A stretch of DNA of 58,272 nt from Fimenecus sp045613065 (GCA_045613065.1 JAZLAH010000038.1:1-58272); one strand, 5' to 3'. Shown: positions 31,845 to 40,570, counted from the first letter of the stretch. Notes: generated from the sequence alone by a model not told the origin. Numbers and translations are program-made.

Positions 31845-33710
31845 ATGGGATTTATACCCTATAATTCAAGAGACTTGTTTTTTAAAGATAAATTCGGTAG
31901 TGTTTCAGCAGGCGAGGAAATTCATTTTCGCCTTTGTATGCCACGTTCATTTTGTTGTAATAAAGCAATTTTACTTATTCGTCGTGACGATGGTCATTAC
32001 GAAGAAAAAGATATGCAATGGGCAGGTATGTGTGGTGAAGATGCTGAAATCTGGGATATTTATACCAGTATAGAAAAAGAGGGCTTATATTGGTATCATT
32101 TTGATTATTGTTCATCATATGGCAGAAGCTCTGTTCTTCAGACAGGAAATGGAATTGGTGGTTTTGCAGGGTCATTGTCGGCAAGAAAAGACTGGCAATT
32201 AACTGTTACTGAAAAAGATTTTGTAACACCGGATTGGATTAAAGGTGGAATTATATATCAGATATTCCCTGACAGATTTTTTAATTCAGGTGCAAAAAAG
32301 AAAAATGTTCCAACTGATAGAGATTTGCGTGATGATTGGGGAAATGAACCTGAATGGAGACCAACTTCCGAAGGAAAAGTTCTTAACAACGACTTTTTTG
32401 GTGGAGATTTAAAGGGTATTCAGGAAAAATTGCCATACCTTAAGTCTCTGGGTGTGAATTGTATTTATCTTAATCCAATTTTTGAAGCACATTCAAATCA
32501 TCGTTATGATACAGCAGATTATAGTAAGATTGACCCTGTATTGGGGACAGAAAAAGATTTTAAAAATCTTTGTGAATCTGCAAAAAAACAGGGAATTCAT
32601 ATAATTCTTGACGGAGTATTCTCTCACACAGGTGACGATAGCGTTTACTTTAATAAAAAATGCAGATATGAAACAAAGGGTGCTTATAATTCTCCTGAAA
32701 GTCCATACTATAAATGGTATAAGTTTACAAATTATCCTGACAAATACCAGAGTTGGTGGGGCTTTGAAACTTTGCCTGAAGTCATTGAAGAGGGAGAAGA
32801 ATATCGTCAGTTCATTAATGGTAAAGGTGGAATTATAGAAAAATGGCTTAAAGCTGGTGCTGATGGATTCCGTCTTGATGTTGCCGACGAGTTGCCTGAC
32901 ATTTTTATTGATGAACTTCGTGACAGACTTAAAGTCACAAAGCCGGATGCACTTCTTATGGGTGAAGTGTGGGAAGACGCTACAACAAAGCACAGTTATG
33001 GAAGTCGTCGTCGTTATCTTCTTGGTAGTCAGTTTGACTCTGTAATGAATTATCCTTTTGCAAATGCGATTCTTGATTTTTGTCGAAATGGTAAGGCAGA
33101 AGCATTTATGGAAACTGTAATGCAGATTGTGGAAAATTATCCGAAACAGTGCCTTGATGTTATGATGAATCATATCGGTACTCACGATACCGAACGAGCA
33201 ATCACAAAGATTGTTGGTGAGTCCTGTGAATACCGTGACCGTACATGGCAGTCATCACATTTCCTTGATGATGACAAATATACAAAAGGTGTTAAGCTTT
33301 TAAAATGTGCAGCAGCATTACAATATACTCTTCCTGGTGTTCCGTCTGTATATTATGGTGACGAAGCAGGTATGCAAGGTTATAAAGACCCGTTTAATCG
33401 TGGTTGTTATCCTTGGGGAAATGAAAATCAGGAGCTAGTTAATTTTTACAGAATATTAGGTGAAATTAGAACCAGCAATAAAGTGTTCTCCAAAGGATAT
33501 TTCTCACCTGTATCTTCAATGCTTGGTTGTGTGGCGTTTCGTCGTCACGATGAAAATGGCGATATTATGATTATTGTAAATAGAAATGAACATCCAATAA
33601 CATATCGTTTACCTGATTTTTACAGTAATGCAAAAACTCTTTATGGTGAGGCAGTACAAAATGGTGAAGTATATATTAACGGATGCGATTTTGTTATCCT
33701 TTCCTTGTAA
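31845..33710 (+). CDS. Glycoside hydrolase family 13 (neopullulanase/cyclomaltodextrinase-like)
   Basis: A 621-residue cytoplasmic alpha-glucan hydrolase with no signal peptide. An N-terminal beta domain (about residues 1-120) of the CBM34 type is followed by the catalytic barrel, which starts near WIKGGIIYQIFPDRFFN. The catalytic triad is complete: nucleophile Asp345 (GFRLDVADE), acid/base Glu374 (MGEVWED) and Asp448 (GTHDTERA). The dimeric maltogenic amylase group, which degrades cyclodextrins, pullulan and maltodextrins inside the cell, is the closest fit. It has its own promoter. Confidence 0.92.
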   Translation: MGFIPYNSRDLFFKDKFGSVSAGEEIHFRLCMPRSFCCNKAILLIRRDDGHYEEKDMQWAGMCGEDAEIWDIYTSIEKEGLYWYHFDYCSSYGRSSVLQTGNGIGGFAGSLSARKDWQLTVTEKDFVTPDWIKGGIIYQIFPDRFFNSGAKKKNVPTDRDLRDDWGNEPEWRPTSEGKVLNNDFFGGDLKGIQEKLPYLKSLGVNCIYLNPIFEAHSNHRYDTADYSKIDPVLGTEKDFKNLCESAKKQGIHIILDGVFSHTGDDSVYFNKKCRYETKGAYNSPESPYYKWYKFTNYPDKYQSWWGFETLPEVIEEGEEYRQFINGKGGIIEKWLKAGADGFRLDVADELPDIFIDELRDRLKVTKPDALLMGEVWEDATTKHSYGSRRRYLLGSQFDSVMNYPFANAILDFCRNGKAEAFMETVMQIVENYPKQCLDVMMNHIGTHDTERAITKIVGESCEYRDRTWQSSHFLDDDKYTKGVKLLKCAAALQYTLPGVPSVYYGDEAGMQGYKDPFNRGCYPWGNENQELVNFYRILGEIRTSNKVFSKGYFSPVSSMLGCVAFRRHDENGDIMIIVNRNEHPITYRLPDFYSNAKTLYGEAVQNGEVYINGCDFVILSL

Positions 33711-33733
33711 AAATATCGGGAATATGATATTAT
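33705..33733 (+). promoter_or_regulatory. Sigma-A promoter overlapping the GH13 stop codon
   Basis: -35 TTGTAA (33705-33710, containing the TAA stop of the GH13 gene), a 17-bp spacer, and -10 TATTAT (33728-33733) with extended TGA. It drives the gene at 33765. Confidence 0.65.
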
Positions 33734-33764
33734 TTAGATGAAAAAAATATTTGGTGGTTAAAAA

Positions 33765-34463
33765 ATGACTAAAACATTTGGTTACTTGTCAAAAAATCAA
33801 AGAATACTGTGGATTTGTCTCCGTGTAATTATTTTATGCTGGGGTATCTATGGTCTTTTCCATGGTTCAGTTGTTGAGTTCTTAGAAGCCATTTTTGCAA
33901 TCATTTTTACTCACCTTTGGGATTTTTTTCAGATTTTTGGAAAAAAATCGTTTATAATTGAGATTGACGCCTCAACACAGACTATGCTTACACTTTTCAT
34001 ATTCATTGGGGTTTGTGTTGGCTCAACAATCAACAACAGAACAACTTTTGAGCATTTTGATATTGTAACTCATTTTGCTTCAGGTGTAATATCTGCTTGG
34101 TTCGGATACGATTTTGCAAATATTATTTATCGTAAACGTGGAGATTTAGGACCTGCAATGTCATCACTGTTTTCAATAACGTTTGCTCTTGGAATTGCTG
34201 TTGGTTGGGAAGTTTATGAGTTCACTATGGACAGCCTTTATGGTATGACTCTGCAAAAGGGAAATACGGATACAATGGTTGACTTTATCAGCTGTTCAAT
34301 AGGTGCTGTAATCACAATGCTTTTAGTTGCATTCCTTAGAAATGGAATTATCGGTAAAGATAAGGAAAAAGTTCGTGAAGAACGCAGACTTGAAAAAGAA
34401 AAACGACTTTTAAAGGACAAACTTTATAAGGAATACCTTGAATTAAAGGAGGAAACAGAATGA
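33765..34463 (+). CDS. Membrane protein, DUF2238/YjdF-like
   Basis: A 232-residue protein with about five to six membrane segments in residues 15-185, then a basic and acidic helical tail (KEKVREERRLEKEKRLLKDK). The elements VTHFASGVISAWFGYD, AVGWEVYEFTMDSLYG and NTDTMVDFISCSIGA resemble the inner-membrane YjdF/DUF2238 family (D-x-x-x-HF, E-x-x-E, and D-x-x-x-D around helices). That would suit a metal- or lipid-binding membrane protein, but no function is established. Its stop overlaps the next gene's start by four bases. Confidence 0.7.
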   Translation: MTKTFGYLSKNQRILWICLRVIILCWGIYGLFHGSVVEFLEAIFAIIFTHLWDFFQIFGKKSFIIEIDASTQTMLTLFIFIGVCVGSTINNRTTFEHFDIVTHFASGVISAWFGYDFANIIYRKRGDLGPAMSSLFSITFALGIAVGWEVYEFTMDSLYGMTLQKGNTDTMVDFISCSIGAVITMLLVAFLRNGIIGKDKEKVREERRLEKEKRLLKDKLYKEYLELKEETE

Positions 34464-35317
34464 GAAAAGTAATTTCATTGTTTCTTGTGATGGTTATCTG
34501 TATGGTATCCTTTGCTTCTTGTTCAAGTCCTGCAAAAGTGAAAGTAAACGGAACAAAAATAGATAATGAAGTGTATGCATATTTTGAAGATTTACACGAC
34601 GGAAACGAACCGGAAGTGGAAAAAGCAATTTCAAGATATGTGACAATCAATTCAGAGTTTTACAACAGAAATTTATCATTGACTTCTGCACAAAAATCAG
34701 CTTTATCATTAAAGGTTGATGATTTATGGCATTTATACGGAATCCACTATCAAAAAGCAGGTATCTCAAAGCAGACTTTATACAAAATTGAAACATCAAA
34801 GTTTTATGAAGATGTTTTGCTTGACTATTATTATGGTCAAGGTGGCGTTGAACCTGTAAGTGAAGATGCTATTAAAAGGTATTTCAAGTTGCATTATATT
34901 GCAATTTCTTATGCCACTGAGTACCTTTTCAATATTGACGAAACAGGTGCAACTGTACCAATGACAGATAATGAAAAGGCAGGAATAATCAATGGATTCA
35001 CAAAAGCAGAAACTCTTGTGAATACGGGAACTCCTATTGAGGGTGCAACTGATAAGGAAGTGCATAATGCTCTTATAAATTCGTCATATGACGGAAGTTT
35101 TCCAAGTGGATTCTATAAGGAAGTTACAAATATAAAGGTTGGTTCAGCATCAACAGTTGTACTTGATAATTATACATTCCTTGTTCAAAGAATAGATGTT
35201 TTTGATAAGACATATAATTATTACGATTCATACAGAACTCAATGTTTAAGAGAATTAAAAGGCGATGCCTTTGACAAAATCGTTGACCAGTGGTCACAGA
35301 GTTATAAAGTAAAATAA
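34460..35317 (+). CDS. Lipoprotein resembling the N-terminal chaperone domain of SurA/PrsA
   Basis: A 285-residue lipoprotein; lipobox VSFASC with acylated Cys21. The mature start, PAKVKVNGTKIDNEVYAYF, is the beta strand and helix typical of the SurA/PrsA N-domain (V-N-G-x-x-I-x-x-x-E-Y). Helices follow through residue 160 and a short C-terminal part closes the fold. The parvulin rotamase domain that normally sits between them is absent or not recognisable. It would thus be a foldase-like chaperone at the outer face of the membrane. It is translationally coupled to the DUF2238-like gene and ends before a hairpin at 35322. Confidence 0.75.
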   Translation: MRKVISLFLVMVICMVSFASCSSPAKVKVNGTKIDNEVYAYFEDLHDGNEPEVEKAISRYVTINSEFYNRNLSLTSAQKSALSLKVDDLWHLYGIHYQKAGISKQTLYKIETSKFYEDVLLDYYYGQGGVEPVSEDAIKRYFKLHYIAISYATEYLFNIDETGATVPMTDNEKAGIINGFTKAETLVNTGTPIEGATDKEVHNALINSSYDGSFPSGFYKEVTNIKVGSASTVVLDNYTFLVQRIDVFDKTYNYYDSYRTQCLRELKGDAFDKIVDQWSQSYKVK

Positions 35318-35321
35318 AAAC

Positions 35322-35341
35322 AAGGCAGAAAACTCTGCCTT
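35322..35341 (+). terminator. Hairpin between the SurA-like gene and the tRNA, without U-tract
   Basis: A perfect eight-base stem (AAGGCAGA with TCTGCCTT) and a loop AAAC. The following bases are AATAT and then the tRNA, so there is no real T run. It may be a weak terminator or a processing signal. Confidence 0.5.
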
Positions 35342-35346
35342 AATAT

Positions 35347-35421
35347 GCCTCCTTAGTTAAATGGATATAATAAATCCCTCCTAAGGATTAGTTGTGGGTT
35401 CGATTCCCGCAGGGGGTGCCA
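35347..35421 (+). tRNA. tRNA-Arg(CCU)
   Basis: A full cloverleaf can be drawn. The acceptor stem is GCCTCCT with AGGGGGT (two G-U pairs), and the D stem is GTTA with TAAT. The anticodon stem is AATCC with GGATT around CTCCTAA, giving anticodon CCT, which reads AGG. The variable loop is AGTT, and the T arm is GTGGG TTCGATT CCCGC. The discriminator is G and CCA is encoded. A terminator follows directly. Confidence 0.95.
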
Positions 35422-35449
35422 AAAACCGTCTTGAAGATAGACGGTTTTT
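35422..35449 (+). terminator. Intrinsic terminator directly after tRNA-Arg
   Basis: A ten-base stem (AAAACCGTCT with AGACGGTTTT), a loop TGAAGAT, then T and ATATTTT. It begins at the base after the CCA end. Confidence 0.85.
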
Positions 35450-35470
35450 ATATTTTCATAAATTATCCTC

Positions 35471-35499
35471 TTTTACTTTTGCTTGATTTATGGTAAAAT
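35471..35499 (+). promoter_or_regulatory. Extended -10 promoter for the ZIP transporter gene
   Basis: -10 TAAAAT (35494-35499) in the extended form TGGTAAAAT, with a poor -35 TTTTAC (35471-35476) at 17 bp. Confidence 0.55.
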
Positions 35500-35549
35500 T
35501 AATATGTTATTACAGAAAAATATAATTCTGTTGAGAGGATGTGAATTAT

Positions 35550-36308
35550 ATGAAGATTGTTTTACTTACAGCACTTGGTGTTGGTGGAGCGTCTGTTGTT
35601 GGTGCTCTTTTTGGTTTTGCATTCAAGAAAATCAGCCATAAATTCAGCGACATTGTGTTGTCTTTTGCAGCGGGTGTTATGCTTGCGGCGTCTGTAATCG
35701 GACTAATTTTGCCATCTTTGGAGTATGGTGGTAAATTCCCTTTACTTGTAACTATTGCGGGAGTTTTTTGTGGTGCATTGTGTGTCAATCTTATTGACAA
35801 AATCGTGCCACATCTTCACAAAATGACGGGTGTTGATATTGAAAATCATCCTGACACACAAAAACAGCTTGATAAAGTGTTGCTTTTTGTAATTGCAATC
35901 GCAATACATAATTTACCTGAAGGTATTGCTGCAGGTGTTGGATTTGGTACGGGAAATATTACAGATGCTCTTGTTATTGCAGGTGGTATTGCTTTGCAGA
36001 ATATTCCTGAAGGAATGGTAATTATTGCACCGATGCTTGCTGCAGGAATGAGCCACAGAAGAACATTTGCAATTGCAATTATCACAGGTGTTGTTGAGGT
36101 TGTCGGTACATTATTAGGATATTTTGCAGTTTCAGTTTCAACTGCAATTCTTCCGTTTGCGTTAGCCTTTGCAGGCGGTACAATGCTTTATGTAATAAGT
36201 GACGAAATGATACCTGAAACTCACGCTCACGGAAGTGAACGTGGTGCAACATATTCCTTGTTGGCAGGATTCAGTTTAATGCTTGCATTTGATGTATTAT
36301 TAGGATAG
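35550..36308 (+). CDS. ZIP family metal transporter
   Basis: A 252-residue, eight-helix transporter of the ZIP family (ZupT/GufA-like), which takes up zinc and other divalent cations. The metal-binding motif in helix 4 is AIAIHNLPEGIAAGVGFGTG, and helix 5 shows IALQNIPEGMVIIAPM; both have the family's H/N-x-x-E pattern. A His-containing loop, KIVPHLHKMTGVDIENH, lies before helix 4. I placed the start at ATG 35550, with GAGAGGAT ten bases upstream; GTG 35541 would touch that site. The flavodiiron gene follows 10 bp on. Confidence 0.92.
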   Translation: MKIVLLTALGVGGASVVGALFGFAFKKISHKFSDIVLSFAAGVMLAASVIGLILPSLEYGGKFPLLVTIAGVFCGALCVNLIDKIVPHLHKMTGVDIENHPDTQKQLDKVLLFVIAIAIHNLPEGIAAGVGFGTGNITDALVIAGGIALQNIPEGMVIIAPMLAAGMSHRRTFAIAIITGVVEVVGTLLGYFAVSVSTAILPFALAFAGGTMLYVISDEMIPETHAHGSERGATYSLLAGFSLMLAFDVLLG

Positions 36309-36318
36309 GAGATATAAT

Positions 36319-37467
36319 ATGGAAAATTCAAAAATTAAGTATATTGGTGTAAACGACCACAATATTGATTTATTTGAAGGTCAGTATGTTGTACCTAATG
36401 GTATGGCATACAACTCATACATAATTTGCGACGAAAAAATTGCGATTATGGATACTGTTGATGCGAATTTTAAGGATGAATGGTTCGAGAATATCAAGAG
36501 AGAACTTGGTGACAAAGTGCCTGATTATCTTATTGTTCAGCATATGGAGCCTGACCATTCAGCAAATATCCACGAGTTTGCAAAGACTTATCCAGAAGCA
36601 ACAATTGTTGCAACAGACAGAGCGTTTGTGATGATGAATAAGTTCTTCGGCACAGATTTTGCTGACAGAAGACTTGTAGTAGGTGAGGGTGACACATTAA
36701 ATCTTGGTGAACATACTCTTACATTTGTATTAGCACCAATGGTACATTGGCCTGAAGTTATGATGACTTATGAAAGCACAGAAAAAGCACTTTTCTCTGC
36801 TGATGGATTCGGTAAATTCGGTGCACTTGATGTGGAAGAAGATTGGGCTTGTGAAGCAAGACGATATTATTTTGGTATCGTTGGTAAATACGGTGCACAG
36901 GTTCAGGCTGTTCTTAAAAAAGCAAGCGGACTTGAAATTCAGACTATTTATCCTCTTCATGGGCCAATTCTTACTGAAAATCTCGGTTATTACCTCAATC
37001 TTTATGATATCTGGTCATCTTATGGTGTTGAAAGTGAAGGCACTTTGATTTGTTATACATCAGTTTATGGAAACACAAAAAAAGCAGTTGAACTTTTAGC
37101 GAAAGAACTTAAGAATGCGGGTTGTCCTAAGGTAGTTGTAAACGACCTTGCTCGTTGTGATATGGCAGAAGCAGTTGAAGATGGTTTTAGATATGGAAAG
37201 ATTATTCTTGCTACAACAACATACAATGGTGATGTATTCCCATTTATGAGAGAGTTTATAAATGAACTTACAGAACGAGGATACAGAAATCGTAAAATCG
37301 GTATTATGGAAAATGGTTCATGGGCACCTGTTGTAAAGAATAAAATTGTAAAAGCATTTGAGCTTTGCAAGAATTTGGATTTTGCAGAGACTGTTGTTAC
37401 AATTCATTCAGCAGTAAATGACGATACAATCGAACAGATTAAGAAATTAGCAGAAGAAATGAAATAA
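36319..37467 (+). CDS. FprA-type flavodiiron protein
   Basis: A 382-residue A-type flavoprotein that reduces O2 to water or NO to N2O in anaerobes. A beta-lactamase-fold diiron domain is followed by a flavodoxin domain. Ligands: His75, Glu77, Asp79 and His80 in HMEPDHSAN, His in APMVHWPE, Asp in FSADGFGKFG, and His in YPLHGPIL; the set looks complete. The FMN loop is YTSVYGNTKKAVE. No rubredoxin domain is attached. It may share a transcript with the ZIP gene (10-bp gap) and ends at a terminator. Confidence 0.94.
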   Translation: MENSKIKYIGVNDHNIDLFEGQYVVPNGMAYNSYIICDEKIAIMDTVDANFKDEWFENIKRELGDKVPDYLIVQHMEPDHSANIHEFAKTYPEATIVATDRAFVMMNKFFGTDFADRRLVVGEGDTLNLGEHTLTFVLAPMVHWPEVMMTYESTEKALFSADGFGKFGALDVEEDWACEARRYYFGIVGKYGAQVQAVLKKASGLEIQTIYPLHGPILTENLGYYLNLYDIWSSYGVESEGTLICYTSVYGNTKKAVELLAKELKNAGCPKVVVNDLARCDMAEAVEDGFRYGKIILATTTYNGDVFPFMREFINELTERGYRNRKIGIMENGSWAPVVKNKIVKAFELCKNLDFAETVVTIHSAVNDDTIEQIKKLAEEMK

Positions 37468-37469
37468 AG

Positions 37470-37492
37470 AAAGGACCTCATTGAGGTCCTTT
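37470..37492. terminator. Bidirectional terminator between flavodiiron and XRE genes
   Basis: A ten-base stem (AAAGGACCTC with GAGGTCCTTT) and a loop ATT, flanked by A on the left and TT on the right. It shares its stem with the terminators at 26052 and 38911. Confidence 0.85.
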
Positions 37493-37732
37493 TTACTTTA
37501 ATAATTCTTCAAAACTTACATCAAAAACTTTACTGAAAGCAATTATTTCTATGTCAGTAACAAATCTTTTTCCACATTCAATTCGTTGAATTGCGTTTTT
37601 ATCAATATCAATACCTACTAATTGCATTTTGTCGGCTAACTTTCTTTGAGATATTTTCATATTTCCACGAAGTCTTGCAATATTCTTGCCACAAATATTG
37701 TTGAGACCATCGTTTGTCTTGTTTATAAACAT
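37493..37732 (-). CDS. Small XRE-family transcriptional regulator
   Basis: A 79-residue Cro/CI-type DNA-binding protein, little more than the HTH: NIARLRGNMKISQRKLADKM covers helices 1-3, then AIQRIECGKRFVTDIEII. It lacks any effector domain. It is transcribed away from the lipoprotein gene at 37842, across a 109-bp region with two dyad sites (37749-37769 and 37803-37821). It probably binds them, controlling itself and its neighbour. GTGAGGAAG serves as ribosome site on the minus strand. Confidence 0.88.
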   Translation of the reverse strand: MFINKTNDGLNNICGKNIARLRGNMKISQRKLADKMQLVGIDIDKNAIQRIECGKRFVTDIEIIAFSKVFDVSFEELLK

Positions 37733-37748
37733 AAAACTTCCTCACCTT

Positions 37749-37821
37749 TTGACATTTACTGCTTGTCAACAAGAAAATTATATGTTATAATTCGATTGAA
37801 AATGACATTTACTAAATGTCA
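37749..37821. promoter_or_regulatory. Paired dyad operators in the XRE/lipoprotein intergenic region
   Basis: Site 1, 37749-37769, has ends TTGACA and TGTCAA around a centre at 37759. Site 2, 37803-37821, is a perfect dyad with arm TGACATTTA, centred on 37812. Both contain TGACATTTACT. The centres are 53 bp apart, close to five helical turns. Site 1 covers the -35 box and site 2 lies just past the expected start of transcription. Confidence 0.7.
37763..37791 (+). promoter_or_regulatory. Promoter of the XRE-controlled lipoprotein
   Basis: -35 TTGTCA (37763-37768) inside operator 1, a 17-bp spacer, and a consensus -10 TATAAT (37786-37791). Confidence 0.78.
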
Positions 37822-37841
37822 AAAAATAGGGGGAAAATAAA

Positions 37842-38894
37842 ATGAAAAGAAAAATTATAGCAATTATTTTGGTTGTTTGTAGTCTTTGTTCCTTTGCAAG
37901 TTGTGGTGCTGATAAGGGAGAAGTATATGAAAATGTTGCTTTTGAAGACCTTAAAACTTTTACAGAAATTACAGATATAGTGTTAAATTCAACAACTGAA
38001 GAGAATACTCATGAAACTACATTCAGTTATGTATCTTTTGAAGATGTTGAACAAAAAATTAATGATTATAAAACATATCTTCTTGAATCAGGATTCACAA
38101 TGGTTTCCGATTTAGATGATAAAGACATTATTTTCGAATTAGATGAAAAAAGAATCGAGATAACTTTTGAAAGTGCAGATGCCGGGACAAGCATTAATAT
38201 TAAAATGCCTTGCGATGAAGCCACAAACGAGGTTAGAAGAGAAGCAAAATATGAAGAATTACTTCTGGCTGTTGAAGAGGAAGATTGGGATGATGTTTAT
38301 GATATTACCGACCAATTTTCAAGTGACGAAATACAGAACTATAAAGAAGTCAAGGCATATAGAATGTTTTCAAACGCAATGGATCCATATAAGCAAAAAG
38401 TTTTCGGTGAAGCAAAAACTTTATTTGAAGATTATCTTGAATTCCAACCGGAAGATAAATTAGGTGCAAAGGCTTATATTAAAGAATGTAATGATAAGTT
38501 AAGCAAATACAACGGAACATATTCAGGAAAAAGTTATTCGGGATTATTATATTATTATATGTTTATAAAGGACGGAAGAGTTGCTTTCGAATATGACAAC
38601 GAACGATTAGGCTTATCTAGTGGATATAAGGCAGGTGAACCTGTATATTATATGGATGATTTGCAAGTAGGTGGAATTGATGAAGAAACAGTAATGCTTA
38701 AGGTTGTTGATTACACTTCTTATAATGATAAAATTAATTATGAAAAAACCCTGATTCAGTTGGATGATGGTGGCATACTTGTGTATGATTTTAAATGGGA
38801 TATTTTACAAGGTAGAATGGATACTTCACCTTTTGCCGGCGAGTACAAAAAAATCTCTAATGATACCCCAGAAGCACTTAATAAAAGTTTTTAG
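37842..38894 (+). CDS. Lipoprotein under the XRE regulator
   Basis: A 350-residue predicted lipoprotein; lipobox CSFASC, acylated Cys21. The mature protein is acidic. Residues 30-125 (FEDLKTFTEITDIVLNS and on) look like one alpha/beta domain. Residues 130-230 (LLLAVEEEDWDDVYDITDQF, then AKTLFEDYLEFQPEDKLGAK) look TPR-like. The last 110 residues form a beta-rich unit (GTYSGKSYSGLLYYYMFIKD). No family was recognised. GGGGG upstream of the ATG is a strong ribosome site. A terminator follows the stop. Confidence 0.75.
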   Translation: MKRKIIAIILVVCSLCSFASCGADKGEVYENVAFEDLKTFTEITDIVLNSTTEENTHETTFSYVSFEDVEQKINDYKTYLLESGFTMVSDLDDKDIIFELDEKRIEITFESADAGTSINIKMPCDEATNEVRREAKYEELLLAVEEEDWDDVYDITDQFSSDEIQNYKEVKAYRMFSNAMDPYKQKVFGEAKTLFEDYLEFQPEDKLGAKAYIKECNDKLSKYNGTYSGKSYSGLLYYYMFIKDGRVAFEYDNERLGLSSGYKAGEPVYYMDDLQVGGIDEETVMLKVVDYTSYNDKINYEKTLIQLDDGGILVYDFKWDILQGRMDTSPFAGEYKKISNDTPEALNKSF

Positions 38895-38910
38895 TGATAA
38901 TTTTACGTAA

Positions 38911-38938
38911 AAAAAGGACCTCGATGAGGTCCTTTTTT
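38911..38938. terminator. Bidirectional terminator between the lipoprotein and phosphoesterase genes
   Basis: A twelve-base stem, AAAAAGGACCTC with GAGGTCCTTTTT, and a loop GAT. It is the third copy of this stem in the window. Confidence 0.88.
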
Positions 38939-38940
38939 GT

Positions 38941-40512
38941 TTACCATTCAAATTTTTCGTTGAATACCTTTTCACCATTATTGTTATATGATTCAAGGGT
39001 GAAGCCATCAGGAGAAAGTGTCATTTTTGATGCCACATATCCTCCATTCATTTTGCCACCATCCATATAACCTATAATATCAGGATGAGCAGACAACATG
39101 GAATTTTCTGTTTCGTCACCTACTGAACCAAGGAGTCTGCATTGGTGAGTATGACCTGAAAGAATAAGTTTTGTACCGATTCGGTCGATTTCGTCCCAGC
39201 CTGCTATTGAAAGTTCTTTTTCAACATCACAGATTTGCCATGAATGAGAAATAGTGATGACTTTATCATTTTCAAAGTTGACTGTTTTCATCCAATCAAT
39301 CATATCCGCACGATATTGTCCGTAGTTGTTCATTCCACCATATTCAGGATGTGAATCCTCTTTGTCTTCACCGCTATCAAGAACAAGGAAAGAATATGGA
39401 CCTATATCTGTTGTGTAATAAAATTCGTTAAGACCCAATGAATTGAGGAGTTTTCCAGCATATTGTCCTCGTGTTTCGTGATTGCCTCGTGCATAAATAA
39501 CAGGTTTTGTACCTTTTGTTACTTCACCTGCAAACTCCACGATATTTGTCACAACTTCTTCTTCAAAATCAACGCCTGGAGTTGCATCACCAAGGAGAAT
39601 AACAGAGTCATAATCACCAACATGGCTGATTGCTTTGTATGCATCTTTTAATTCTGTGTGCCAGTCAGAAATTACAAGGAATGTCTGGTTTTCACTATCG
39701 TTGTATTTAAATGTATATTTTTCAGAATTTACAGTTTTTCCACGATGGCTACCGTAACTGTACTGTTCAAAAACCTCAGTTGAACCAACGGAATATGTAT
39801 TGTTTCTTAAATGCTCGTAAGGTACAGAAATGCTATGAATTTTTGAGTCAGAATTAAGTCGTCCACCCATTTCGTCATAAAGTTTATAGTCCTTACCATT
39901 ATAATTGTACTCAACATAACCAGTACCATAATTATTTGTTGAGAAAATTACGCTGTATTCTGTTCCATTGTCTATAACTGTTGGAGTAGATGTGATTTCG
40001 TATGGTATAACAGGTAAAATGTTAAATATTCCAATTAAAAGAGTAACTGTAAGAATAATTGCTGTTATAACTTTTTTTGATTTGCTGTTGAGTTTTGGTA
40101 AAAATAAAATGGAAAAAGGAACAAAGACAAGAAGTGTTGCAAGTAAAAGTGAGTCTTTAAGATAGAGTAGTGTTGCGTACTGTGATTCACCAACGAGAAG
40201 TGCAGTAGAATAAATAGCTGAAAAAACCACAGTCAGAAACGATAAGAGTGAAGAAATGGTTAAAAGCAAAGAGTACCATTTTTCTTCACCAGTCAGTTTT
40301 TTCTGTCGCACCAATGAAAGTACACAAAGTAACACGGCGTTTAAAACAAGAACAGGAAAAATAGTGTGTAAAATTCCTTCAGAACCCAATGTTAGCTCAA
40401 TGAAAATCCACTGTGCTCGTCCTGCATATAAATATATTAATCCTATTACGGTCAACCCAAGTGAAAGAGCAGGATAGGTTGTTGATGTTAGAAATTTCTT
40501 TATTTTACTCAT
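38941..40512 (-). CDS. Membrane-anchored calcineurin-like metallophosphoesterase
   Basis: A 523-residue protein. About five membrane segments (residues 10-170) are followed by a short Ig-like part and an extracytoplasmic metallophosphatase domain. All five metal motifs are visible: ISDWHTE (D-x-H), ILLGDATPG (GD), YARGNHETRG (GNHE), ISHSW (H), and SGHTHQC (GHTH). I chose ATG 40512, which has AAAGGGGAA upstream; the longer ORF to 40551 lacks a site. It may remove phosphate from lipids, nucleotides or wall polymers; the substrate is not evident. Confidence 0.88.
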   Translation of the reverse strand: MSKIKKFLTSTTYPALSLGLTVIGLIYLYAGRAQWIFIELTLGSEGILHTIFPVLVLNAVLLCVLSLVRQKKLTGEEKWYSLLLTISSLLSFLTVVFSAIYSTALLVGESQYATLLYLKDSLLLATLLVFVPFSILFLPKLNSKSKKVITAIILTVTLLIGIFNILPVIPYEITSTPTVIDNGTEYSVIFSTNNYGTGYVEYNYNGKDYKLYDEMGGRLNSDSKIHSISVPYEHLRNNTYSVGSTEVFEQYSYGSHRGKTVNSEKYTFKYNDSENQTFLVISDWHTELKDAYKAISHVGDYDSVILLGDATPGVDFEEEVVTNIVEFAGEVTKGTKPVIYARGNHETRGQYAGKLLNSLGLNEFYYTTDIGPYSFLVLDSGEDKEDSHPEYGGMNNYGQYRADMIDWMKTVNFENDKVITISHSWQICDVEKELSIAGWDEIDRIGTKLILSGHTHQCRLLGSVGDETENSMLSAHPDIIGYMDGGKMNGGYVASKMTLSPDGFTLESYNNNGEKVFNEKFEW

Positions 40513-40541
40513 AAAAATTCCCCTTTTTACTTTATGTTTCA

Positions 40542-40570
40542 AGTATATCATTGAAAAAATTTACTGTCAA
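40542..40570 (-). promoter_or_regulatory. Strong sigma-A promoter for the phosphoesterase gene
   Basis: Minus strand: -35 TTGACA (40565-40570), a 17-bp spacer, and -10 TATACT (40542-40547) with extended TGA. Confidence 0.82.

Noticed and set aside
32493..33185. A 230-residue reading frame on the minus strand
   Set aside because: It lies entirely inside the GH13 gene, whose catalytic motifs are intact on the other strand, and it has Cys/Ile/Phe-rich low-complexity content typical of an antisense shadow.
37777..37822. A promoter for the XRE gene on the minus strand
   Set aside because: TTGACA and TATAAT are both present but 34 bp apart, and no other pair fits.
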